A stretch of DNA of 64,000 nt, from positions 1,528,501 through 1,592,500 of the forward strand of contig NC_013222.1 of the NCBI RefSeq assembly GCF_000024125.1, in the 5' to 3' direction. Position numbers and translations under genes: made by a program. The stretch comes from Robiginitalea biformata HTCC2501. Its GTDB lineage: Bacteria; Bacteroidota; Bacteroidia; Flavobacteriales; Flavobacteriaceae. Below the pieces are notes generated by a model. The model had not been told where the DNA came from and did not search any database. It saw only the letters and a list, made by a program, of their open reading frames with translations. Below, piece after piece: positions 24,163-33,188 of this stretch (positions are counted from its first letter, which is position 1; every line of letters begins with the position of its first letter).

Positions 24163-24179
24163 TTGTGGAGCCGGGGAGA
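24163..24179. other. Right attachment site within the ssrA 3' end
   Basis: 17-bp TTGTGGAGCCGGGGAGA, identical to 15268-15284. It covers the 3' acceptor strand and part of the T-arm of the tmRNA, so crossover here leaves ssrA intact. Confidence 0.88.
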
Positions 24180-24559
24180 TTCGAACTCCCGTCCAAACAA
24201 GCAATAACCATGCTTTCTACATGCTTAGTTTCCGATTGATTGTCGACGCGCAACTGACCGGAAACGGCCCATTACGCGCTTAGCTTCTTAAGGTTTATGC
24301 GGTTAGCGAAGCGATAACCACACTATGTTGACTTTTCTGGTGCCCCTAAATGGATCGCCGCCAACAAGGGCTATCCAGGGACATCTCGCTTCTCCGCCTT
24401 GCGGAGACGAGGCATGATCTTACTCTAATTCAGATTATGCGGCGAGAGCGTAATTATTATCGCCAATTAAAAGTGTGAAATATGAGATTTACGAGCTGTA
24501 TCCCAGCGCTCGGCATGCTTACATCGCCATTGGTCTTGCTGTCAAAACCAGTCGGCCCC
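24163..24559 (-). ncRNA. ssrA: Transfer-messenger RNA (tmRNA)
   Basis: About 397 nt on the minus strand. The 5' end GGGGCCGACTGG pairs with the 3' end CGGCTCC to form the acceptor stem (24553-24559 with 24167-24173). The 3' T-arm GGGAGTTCGAATCTCCC is intact. CCA is not encoded (CAA follows the discriminator A). The tag reading frame is 24464-24435 and encodes GDNNYALAA then TAA, close to the GENNYALAA-type tags of Flavobacteria. tmRNA with SmpB rescues stalled ribosomes and marks the product for proteolysis. Its 3' end is the island's integration target. Confidence 0.95.
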
Positions 24560-24700
24560 AGTTTTTCAATGAACATGAAAGGAAAGGCAAAGATACGCAA
24601 TTCGCGGGTTTCCGGCATCTGATGCGATTCCACAACCCCGGGTTTGTTTACCCTTGGCAATCCACCTATTTTTGCGCAAATTCCATACCAAAGCACGAGC

Positions 24701-25912
24701 ATGAAATTTGGATTGATCAGAGAGCGTAAAAACCCGCCGGACCGCCGCGTAGTGCTGTCTCCGGCCGCCTGTCAAAAAGTCCTCAACCAGTTTGACGGGA
24801 TTGAAATTGTCGCCGAATCCTCCCCGATCCGGGTCTTTGAGGATGCCGAGTACCGGGCTGCAGACATTCCCGTGGCGGACGACGTTTCGGATTGCGACGT
24901 ACTACTCGGGGTTAAGGAAGTGCCCATTGATGCGCTGATTCCGGAAAAGAAATATTTCTTCTTTTCCCACACCATCAAAAAGCAGCCCTATAACCGGGAC
25001 TTGCTCCGGGCCATCCTCGAGAAGCGCATTGAGTTGTACGACCACGAAGTACTCACCAATACCAAGGGGGTCAGGCTGGTGGCTTTCGGCAGGTATGCGG
25101 GTATTGTAGGGGCATACAACGGCATTAGGGCCTATGGCCTGAAATACGGGGATTTTAAACTGCCCAAGGCCGAAACCCTTTCGGACCGGGAGGCGCTCAT
25201 CGAGGCGCTGCGGGGTATCGAACTTCCCGCCATTAAAATCCTGCTTACCGGTCGCGGCCGGGTGGGCAGCGGGGCCCGCGAGATCCTGGACGGGATGGGC
25301 CTCAGGCAGGTTACTGTGGCGGACTACCTGGAAAAGGAGTTCCGGGAGCCTGTATATTGCCAGATCGATGCCTCGGAGTACAACAAGCGGAAAGACGGGG
25401 TGCGCGGGAACAAGGCTGATTTTTTTGCCAACCCGGAGGCCTATCGCTCCAATTTTTTCCGGTTTGCCCGGGTGACGGACCTGTTTATTGCCGGGCACTT
25501 CTACGGTCAGGGGGCTCCCTACCTGTTTACCAGGGAAGACGCCCGCCATCCGGAATTCCGTATTCGCGTAGTGGCCGATATCAGTTGTGATATCGACGGG
25601 CCGGTAGCTTCCACCATCCGGCCGTCGACCATTGCAGATCCGGTCTACGGGTATGACCCGGCCACGGAATCGGAAACCGATTTTAAAAACCCCCGGGCTA
25701 TTGCCGTCATGGCGGTGGACAACCTGCCGGCGGAATTGCCGCGCGACGCCAGCGAGGGGTTTGGTGCAGCCTTTGTAAAGCAGGTAATCCCCGCATTTTT
25801 TGATGGAGACGCGGACGGGATTCTCGAGCGGGCACGAATGACCAAAGACGGCACACTCACCGACAGGTATGCGTATTTACAGGATTACGTAGACAATATC
25901 CCGGCGCCCTGA
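24701..25912 (+). CDS. NAD(P)-dependent saccharopine/alanine dehydrogenase-family oxidoreductase
   Basis: 403 residues from ATG 24701 (MKFGLIRERKNPPDRRV). The frame is open to 24644, but the upstream part overlaps nothing conserved and the chosen start fits the family N-terminus. The N-terminal AlaDH/PNT-like catalytic domain is followed by a nucleotide-binding fold (KILLTGRGRVGSGAREIL near 185), and then DISCDIDGPVASTIRPSTIADPVYGYDP near 300. That last block is characteristic of the lysine-ketoglutarate reductase/saccharopine dehydrogenase (Lys1-like) group. It probably interconverts lysine and saccharopine or a related amino acid. Single gene between ssrA and the PHP gene. Confidence 0.8.
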   Translation: MKFGLIRERKNPPDRRVVLSPAACQKVLNQFDGIEIVAESSPIRVFEDAEYRAADIPVADDVSDCDVLLGVKEVPIDALIPEKKYFFFSHTIKKQPYNRDLLRAILEKRIELYDHEVLTNTKGVRLVAFGRYAGIVGAYNGIRAYGLKYGDFKLPKAETLSDREALIEALRGIELPAIKILLTGRGRVGSGAREILDGMGLRQVTVADYLEKEFREPVYCQIDASEYNKRKDGVRGNKADFFANPEAYRSNFFRFARVTDLFIAGHFYGQGAPYLFTREDARHPEFRIRVVADISCDIDGPVASTIRPSTIADPVYGYDPATESETDFKNPRAIAVMAVDNLPAELPRDASEGFGAAFVKQVIPAFFDGDADGILERARMTKDGTLTDRYAYLQDYVDNIPAP

Positions 25913-25944
25913 CCGACCGGCCGGGACCCGGTTTTACTACTGTT

Positions 25945-27060
25945 TTATTCCGCAGTAATATCCCAGTTCACAACAGGTTGTACCCCGGGAGCCGTGAAAG
26001 CGCCCAGGGCCTTCAATGCGAGCTGGATCGTTTCGGATTTCTCGAGAGTCTTGATCTGCAGCGTGTAGTTGCCGCCGGCCGGGATGCGGAAAACAGGGGA
26101 ACTGCTGTAAAAAGAGTAGGGCATGGCATTCTCGAACAACAGGTCCGTACTGCTTGTGTTTTTCAGTTCCACCTTCAGGATCTGGGTCTTCGGGATGTAG
26201 CTGGCCGATACAATTTCCACCGAAGCCCGCAACAGGGGAACCAGGTATTCTTCACGCCCCACCAGCAGGTCTTTGTAGACGGCCACGGTACGCCCGGCAA
26301 ACAAGGCTTCCCGCAGGCTTTCGATGCTGCGTTCCCGGGCGAATACCAGGGTCACCGGGCGGTGGTGTCCCTTTTCCGTATAATCCCAGTCGATGAGTCC
26401 GTGGATATCGCTGGTCCCCATGATCGTCAAATTTTGTTCCAGGGCAATGGCCAAGGCCTCCTGGGAATAATCCGTGGTGTTGATTACCTCGATGCCGTGC
26501 AATTCCCCCGCCTCGATACGCGCTTTCTGGAAGTCGCTCAAAACCGGGTTGCCCTGCGGCTGCTGGGCATACCACGCCGGGTGGTTCCAAAAGACAAAGG
26601 CCCCCTGGCGTGCAGCTTCGGCAAAGGAATCCGCGGCCTCTTCCGTCAGTAATTTGTTAGCGTCTTCGATAAAGATTGCATTACTGTGGCCCATCGGGGC
26701 CTGTCGGGTGATTTCCGAACCATGGATGATCAGCAGGTCGTGGTCGGCGGCCTCTTGCAGGGCCAACTCATAAGACCGGTTCCGGTTGGGATGGGGGATA
26801 TCCTCACCATGCGGTTGGTACTCCAGGTGCTCGGTGAGCGAGATGGCATCCATGCCCTCCCGGAGCGCCTCGGATATGCGGATATCGGGCCAGACGCTGC
26901 CGTCGGAAAATACCGTGTGCTGATGCAGGTCGGTGACCAGCGTTTTATATCCGGGAATATCCGGATATTCCATGGGTTGGGCGCCGGCGTGGGAGTGGTC
27001 CTGTGCCGTTGCGATAGCGCCAATAAGGAATAAGATGCAAATAAGGTTGTAGCGGTTCAT
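25945..27060 (-). CDS. Exported PHP-domain phosphoesterase-like protein
   Basis: 371 residues from ATG 27060 (MNRYNLICILFLIGAIATAQ), chosen because it begins at a Sec signal peptide. PHP metal motifs: DLHQHTVFSDG (about 44-54), LTEHLEY, HGSEIT, FWNHPAWY, then GTSDIHG near 230. A C-terminal beta domain (about 280-370) follows. PHP proteins of this exported type with the C-terminal beta domain occur widely in Flavobacteriia; the substrate is not known. A TATCTTTA near-match to the -7 box lies upstream at about 27079-27086. Confidence 0.85.
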   Translation of the reverse strand: MNRYNLICILFLIGAIATAQDHSHAGAQPMEYPDIPGYKTLVTDLHQHTVFSDGSVWPDIRISEALREGMDAISLTEHLEYQPHGEDIPHPNRNRSYELALQEAADHDLLIIHGSEITRQAPMGHSNAIFIEDANKLLTEEAADSFAEAARQGAFVFWNHPAWYAQQPQGNPVLSDFQKARIEAGELHGIEVINTTDYSQEALAIALEQNLTIMGTSDIHGLIDWDYTEKGHHRPVTLVFARERSIESLREALFAGRTVAVYKDLLVGREEYLVPLLRASVEIVSASYIPKTQILKVELKNTSSTDLLFENAMPYSFYSSSPVFRIPAGGNYTLQIKTLEKSETIQLALKALGAFTAPGVQPVVNWDITAE

Positions 27061-27157
27061 GTCGGTTGATTTCAGTACGTAAAGATACACGCTGCCTCCG
27101 GACTATTGTTAACCGAATATTAGGATTTACCCTTATTTTAGGATTCGATTTACATGA

Positions 27158-27523
27158 ATGAACCCCGCTGAAAATTATATTTGGGAGGCCTGCGAGCCGT
27201 ATCGCGGTATCATGGTCCAGCTGCAATTGCTGATCCATCGGGAAATACCTTCGGCCGAATTGCGATTCAAATACCGACTGCCTTTTTATTATGTCGACAA
27301 TCGTCCGTTTTGCTATATGAACCAATCCCGGGATTACGTGGACCTGGGCTTTGCCCGGGCGGCCCATCTGACGCGGCACCTGGATAAAATGGAATCAAAA
27401 GGCCGCAAACATATGCGGTCGTTGCGCTATCGCAGCGCGGAGGAGATCGATGCAGCAATCCTGTCCGATGTCCTGCGCGAAGCTTACTCGGTGCGTTTCC
27501 GCCCCCTTCGGAAGAAGGGGTAG
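27158..27523 (+). CDS. DUF1801 (YdhG-like) small protein
   Basis: 121 residues. The pattern ELRFKYRLPFYYVDNRPFCYMNQSRDYVDLGFARA is typical of the DUF1801/YdhG-like fold, a small alpha/beta domain of unknown biochemical role. No signal peptide. Divergent from the PHP gene and convergent with kdsA (28-bp gap). Confidence 0.8.
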   Translation: MNPAENYIWEACEPYRGIMVQLQLLIHREIPSAELRFKYRLPFYYVDNRPFCYMNQSRDYVDLGFARAAHLTRHLDKMESKGRKHMRSLRYRSAEEIDAAILSDVLREAYSVRFRPLRKKG

Positions 27524-27551
27524 GGACGCCACCACCCTGGAGGAACCTAAT

Positions 27552-28370
27552 TTAGAAGGTGTTGACGGTTTTCCTGATGGCTGTCAGGCGGGTGAGCAGC
27601 CCTTCCAACTGGTCCAGGGGAAGCATGTTTGCCCCGTCGCTTTTGGCGTTGGCCGGATCGAAATGGGTCTCGATAAAGATGCCGTCCACCCCCGCTGCGA
27701 TACCTGCACGGGCCATGGTGCCGATGAGTTCCGGGCGGCCGCCGGTTACCCCGGACGCCTGGTTGGGCTGCTGGAGGGAATGGGTGACGTCGAGGACCAC
27801 CGGGGCGTATTGGCGCATGACGGGAATCCCGCGGAAATCCACGATGAGGTCCTGGTACCCGAACATCGTCCCCCGGTCCGTGATCATTACCTGCTCATTC
27901 CCGGATTCGGTAACCTTCCCCGCTGCGTGTTTCATACTCTCGGGGCTCATAAATTGCCCCTTCTTCAAATTGACCACCTTGCCCGTTTCTGCCGCTGCAA
28001 CCACCAGGTCTGTTTGCCGCACCAGGAAGGCCGGGATTTGAAGGACATCCACGTATTCTGCCGCCAGCGCGGCATCGGAGACTTCATGGATGTCGGTAAC
28101 CGTGGGTACGCCGAAGGTTTCGGACACCTTGCGCAGGATCTTCAGGGCTTTTTCGTCCCCGATCCCCGTAAAGGAATCCACCCGGCTGCGGTTCGCTTTC
28201 TTAAAGCTCCCTTTAAAGACATAGGGGATTTCGAGTTTATCCGTTATCCCGACAATGGTTTCCGCTATTCGGAGGGCCATGTCCTCGCCTTCAATGGCGC
28301 AGGGCCCCGACAAGAGGAAGAAGTTATTGCCTGCAATGTGTTTGATCTGCGGAATTTTGGAGAGGTTCAT
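27552..28370 (-). CDS. kdsA: 3-deoxy-8-phosphooctulonate (KDO-8-P) synthase
   Basis: 272 residues from ATG 28370; the frame opens two codons earlier at a TTG. It condenses phosphoenolpyruvate with arabinose-5-phosphate to KDO-8-P for lipopolysaccharide inner core. Key blocks: LSGPCAIEG, PYVFKGSFKKANRSR, the central QIPAFLVRQTDL, NLKKGQFMSP, and the C-terminal PQ-type segment VTHSLQQPNQASGVTGGRPE with IFIETHFDP. Length is normal (about 270-285). Runs leftward from its own promoter (TATCTTTG on the minus strand at 28387-28394). Confidence 0.96.
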   Translation of the reverse strand: MNLSKIPQIKHIAGNNFFLLSGPCAIEGEDMALRIAETIVGITDKLEIPYVFKGSFKKANRSRVDSFTGIGDEKALKILRKVSETFGVPTVTDIHEVSDAALAAEYVDVLQIPAFLVRQTDLVVAAAETGKVVNLKKGQFMSPESMKHAAGKVTESGNEQVMITDRGTMFGYQDLIVDFRGIPVMRQYAPVVLDVTHSLQQPNQASGVTGGRPELIGTMARAGIAAGVDGIFIETHFDPANAKSDGANMLPLDQLEGLLTRLTAIRKTVNTF

Positions 28371-28386
28371 GCACAATTCGTTTTCG

Positions 28387-28394
28387 CAAAGATA
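28387..28394 (-). promoter_or_regulatory. Putative -7 box for kdsA
   Basis: Minus-strand TATCTTTG matches the Bacteroidota TANNTTTG consensus, 17 bp before the kdsA start. I see no convincing -33 TTG at the right spacing. Confidence 0.45.
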
Positions 28395-28544
28395 CTATTT
28401 ATTCAAGGGGAGCGGTTTCAATCGCCAGAAGAATGGACCCCCACCCACCCGTTGTAAATTTCGCCAGGCAACCTGCAAAAAACCAGCATTTTAAGCCGGG
28501 TGACGAAATTTTAAGCCATTTGGAAAACCGAGCGGAATTCGGTG

Positions 28545-28552
28545 TATCTTTG
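28545..28552 (+). promoter_or_regulatory. Putative -7 box for typA
   Basis: TATCTTTG (TANNTTTG consensus) lies 21 bp before the typA ATG. A TTTGG at 28519-28523 is a possible -33 element with slightly long spacing. Confidence 0.5.
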
Positions 28553-28572
28553 TCGCCTTAAAATTTGAGACC

Positions 28573-30365
<1,793 letters not shown>

Positions 30366-30369
<4 letters not shown>

Positions 30370-31124
30370 CCTTCGTTGAGTTCCGGGTGGCAGACCAGGC
30401 AGGCGGTAGCTGCGCCGATAATGCCCGCGTGGTTCTGTAGCCCTGCCGGTATTACGGGCGTATCCACCGTAATATATTTCTTGTACTGGTCGAAGTCTTT
30501 GGAGGTTCCCCCGCCGAGGACAATCGTGTCCGGGGCCACGATGAGTTCCACGTATTTCAGGAATTTATTGAATCGTTTGCCCCATTTTTTATAGCTGAGG
30601 CCCTCCCGTTCCTTGGCGGAAGCCGCTGCCCAGGATTCGATTTTGTCGTATTTCTTATAGGGGATCTGCCCGAGCTCAAAGTTCGGGATCAGCCGTCCGT
30701 CCAGGAAGGCCCCGCTGCCCAGGCCGGTCCCGATGGTAATCATCACCACAAAACCCTGCATATCCTTGCCGATCCCGTAGTTCATCATGGCGTATCCGGC
30801 AGCATCCGCGTCGTTGATAACGGTGAAATCCATGCCGGTGGCTTTTTCGAACAGGGCTTCCACGTCCATGCCCTTCCAGGATTTGTGCAGGTTGCCCTTG
30901 GACTTGCAGATCCCTTTCTTGATTACCGAGGGGAAGCCGCAGCCCACAGGGCCCTTGTAGTCGAAGTGTTTCACGATTTTCGCGATCACCTCGGCCATCT
31001 CGTCGGGTTTCCTGGATTTGGGCGTGGGGATGCGGAATCGCTCCGTAAGCATTTCACCGGTTTCCATGTGGACCATGGCGCCCTTGATTCCCGAGCCGCC
31101 CACATCTATTCCGAGTACTTCCAT
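30366..31124 (-). CDS. ROK-family polyphosphate glucokinase-like kinase
   Basis: 252 residues from ATG 31124 (MEVLGIDVGGSGIKGA); the frame extends to 31157, but the domain begins here. Phosphate-1 motif GIDVGGSGIKGA, NDADAAGYAMMNYG (catalytic Asp in the NDAD block), ITIGTGLGSGAF, and the adenosine motif IVLGGGTSKD. Length and motifs are closest to the polyphosphate/ATP glucokinases (PPGK) of Actinobacteria and Bacteroidota, which make glucose-6-phosphate. It lacks the long insert and zinc site of larger ROK members. Confidence 0.87.
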
Positions 31125-31224
31125 GAAAATTGGATTGGTTTGGTCGCAAAGTAACAAAAAAAGATCGGCATGCCGGTTTGAGCAGATTCTTCGGGTTCCA
31201 TGAACTCCCGAGAGAACCCCGGCT

Positions 31225-32385
31225 TTAGCCTGCCTTTTTCCAGAGGGGGCTGCTCATGAGAAACAACAGGGCCAGGGCTGCGGTGAGGATCCCGATTCCC
31301 AAAAAGACGGTTTCCAGGCTATACAGGCCAATAAACGGCAACAGGACCAGGGGCGAAATAAATTGCCCGAGGAACCAAAACGTGGTGAGCCGCCCAATCT
31401 GCTTGCCGCGCACAGCCGGGGGGGCCAGTTGCATGACTAGGATATTTGCATTCGGGATGAGCAGGCCCATGCCCAGGCCGGCGAGCAACATCCCGACCAC
31501 AACGAGCGCATAGGTGCCGGAGAAGGCCACCACCAGGAAGGCGACAGCCATCAGGCCGAACCCGGCAAAAAATATCCGGGCAAACGACAGGCGCCCCTTG
31601 ATCCTGGCGTAGAAAAAAGAGGCAACCGCCGAAAAAAGCGTGCTGCTGGCAATGGCCAGCCCGATCAGGGCATTTTGTTCCACCCCAAGGCTTTTCAGGT
31701 AAAAGGGTATTTGCACGGGGACGATAAAAAACAGGATCCACATGAGCATCACCGTGCCGAATACCAGCCAAATCTCGCGGGGGGCGCGGCCCCCCGGGGT
31801 TTTCTGAATGATTTCCGCCAGCATTTCAGGTTCCCGGATGAAGCGCAGCGCAATGGGAAGGATCAGGAGGGAAAATAGGTACAGCAAAAAGGGTACGTCC
31901 CAGCGAATGTCCGCCAGGAACCCACCCAGGCTGATAAACAGGATGCCCGCCAGGGACATCAAGGCAATCTGAGTACCCGCAAACCGCTGGCGGGCGGCCC
32001 CCTGGTAGTAATCCGCGATCAGGGTGGTGACAATGGTCATGGTAATCCCCACGCAAACCCCCAGTAACGCCCTGCCTGCGAGGATAGCATACAGGTCTTC
32101 CAGCCAGTAGCCCGAACTGCCTGCCAGGGCATAGGCTACCAGGGCAACGCCCAGGAGGGGCTTCCGCCCTTTACGGTCGATATAGCCCCCTGCAAGAAGC
32201 GAGGTAAGGGCGATAAACAGGGCCGGGAGGGACAAGGAGAGTTTCACCAGTGCCTGGCCGTTGGGGTATCCGCTGAAGTCCCGGCTCATGTCGGGCAGGC
32301 TGGCGGAAATCGTGATCATGGAGGCAATTGTGAGACTGCTGACCAGCAACAGGCTCAGTTTCACTTCCCAGCGGTTTTCGTACAT
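31225..32385 (-). CDS. Major facilitator superfamily transporter
   Basis: 386 residues with about 12 hydrophobic segments. MFS signature IDRKGRKPLLGVALVAYAL lies between helices 2 and 3. The gene starts MYENRWEVKLSLLL, with a first helix of the 12-TM drug:H+ antiporter type. It probably exports a small molecule by proton antiport; the substrate is not predictable. 23 bp downstream of the sulfotransferase and probably cotranscribed with it. Confidence 0.88.
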   Translation of the reverse strand: MYENRWEVKLSLLLVSSLTIASMITISASLPDMSRDFSGYPNGQALVKLSLSLPALFIALTSLLAGGYIDRKGRKPLLGVALVAYALAGSSGYWLEDLYAILAGRALLGVCVGITMTIVTTLIADYYQGAARQRFAGTQIALMSLAGILFISLGGFLADIRWDVPFLLYLFSLLILPIALRFIREPEMLAEIIQKTPGGRAPREIWLVFGTVMLMWILFFIVPVQIPFYLKSLGVEQNALIGLAIASSTLFSAVASFFYARIKGRLSFARIFFAGFGLMAVAFLVVAFSGTYALVVVGMLLAGLGMGLLIPNANILVMQLAPPAVRGKQIGRLTTFWFLGQFISPLVLLPFIGLYSLETVFLGIGILTAALALLFLMSSPLWKKAG

Positions 32386-32408
32386 AGCGTTTCGGAGTCC
32401 TCCCGGGT

Positions 32409-33089
32409 TTATGCCATCTGGCCTTTCATGAGCTTCGGGAGCATCTCCTTGAAGTTTTCCTTTTTATTCAGGTGGGGCAGCGGTTCTGCTGGTTCCGGGA
32501 CGCCCAGGAAGGCACACAACGGCTTCCAGCCATCGCGTACATCGTACACCAGGAGTTTGTCTTCCGGTACATACCTTTTTACTTCGGCCAGGTGTTCCTT
32601 CCATTTGGCTTCTGCATATGCCTTGTCCTCAAAGCGGCCTTCGAATTCCCGGGCAAAGAATTTATCCTTGAACAGCTTGATGCATCGGACCACCTTGCGC
32701 GCCCGGCTGCTGGCGATGAGCTTGCCCATCATCTTGATTTTTTCGCCCGGGGTCTGCGGCCCGGCCTTCATAACCGTGCTGGAGATGCTCTTATACCAGG
32801 ATTCGAAGTCCCTAACGGTAAGGATCACCCGGGCTTCCGGGTAACGCTCCATGTGTTCCTTGTACCAGGGGTAGCAGGGGAAATCCACGGTAGCGTCGTA
32901 ATTCGCATACAGGCCGTCCCAATCGGTGGTGCCGGTCTGGTCCAGGGTTTTCCAGTAATGGAGCATGTCCGGGTTTACCAGTAATTCCTTCATGTGGTAT
33001 ACGCGCTGGAACCCGAGGGTCTCCAGGGATCGTTTCAGGGTTGTGGTACCGGTCCTCGGGAAGCCGGCACCGATGATTTTAATCGACAT
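32409..33089 (-). CDS. PAPS-dependent sulfotransferase family protein
   Basis: 226 residues, no signal peptide. The 5'-phosphosulfate loop is GAGFPRTGTTTLKRSLETLG at residues 7-26. The PAPS 3'-phosphate-binding strand-helix ARVILTVRDFESWYKSIS follows near 97-114. This matches the Sulfotransfer_4-type single-domain enzymes that move a sulfuryl group from PAPS to a small acceptor. It sits between an MFS transporter and an arylsulfotransferase-like lipoprotein, on the same strand as both. Confidence 0.82.
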   Translation of the reverse strand: MSIKIIGAGFPRTGTTTLKRSLETLGFQRVYHMKELLVNPDMLHYWKTLDQTGTTDWDGLYANYDATVDFPCYPWYKEHMERYPEARVILTVRDFESWYKSISSTVMKAGPQTPGEKIKMMGKLIASSRARKVVRCIKLFKDKFFAREFEGRFEDKAYAEAKWKEHLAEVKRYVPEDKLLVYDVRDGWKPLCAFLGVPEPAEPLPHLNKKENFKEMLPKLMKGQMA

Positions 33090-33106
33090 ATCGGTGGCGT
33101 TTGTTG

Positions 33107-33154
33107 GTTGTTATTGGAATGGGTTGTTGTTGAAATGGGTTGTTGTTGGAATGC
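33107..33154. repeat. Three tandem 16-bp repeats upstream of the sulfotransferase
   Basis: Units GTTGTTATTGGAATGG, GTTGTTGTTGAAATGG and GTTGTTGTTGGAATGC are adjacent. They lie between the sulfotransferase start (33089) and the stop of the upstream lipoprotein gene (33189), so in the 5' leader. Confidence 0.85.
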
Positions 33155-33188
33155 CTTGCTGGTTGAGTTGATTGGATTGGTTGTATCA

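Larger units (their letters stand above)
15268..24179. mobile_element. Integrated defence island in ssrA, about 8.9 kb
   Basis: Bounded by 17-bp direct repeats of the tmRNA 3' end. A tyrosine recombinase sits next to the intact ssrA, the usual arrangement. Cargo: type IIG restriction-modification enzyme, AbiE-like pair, KAP NTPase. All genes run leftward. Much of the cargo is clearly AT-rich compared with the flanking chromosome. No conjugation, replication or phage structural genes are present, so it is an integrative island that may be mobilised by other means. Confidence 0.88.

Noticed and set aside
24080..24283. 67-codon plus-strand open frame over ssrA
   Set aside because: Lies antisense to the tmRNA; its peptide includes the T-arm sequence read as codons.
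33107..33154. CRISPR array
   Set aside because: The repeats are directly adjacent with no spacers and only three units. No other array-like pattern was seen in the window.
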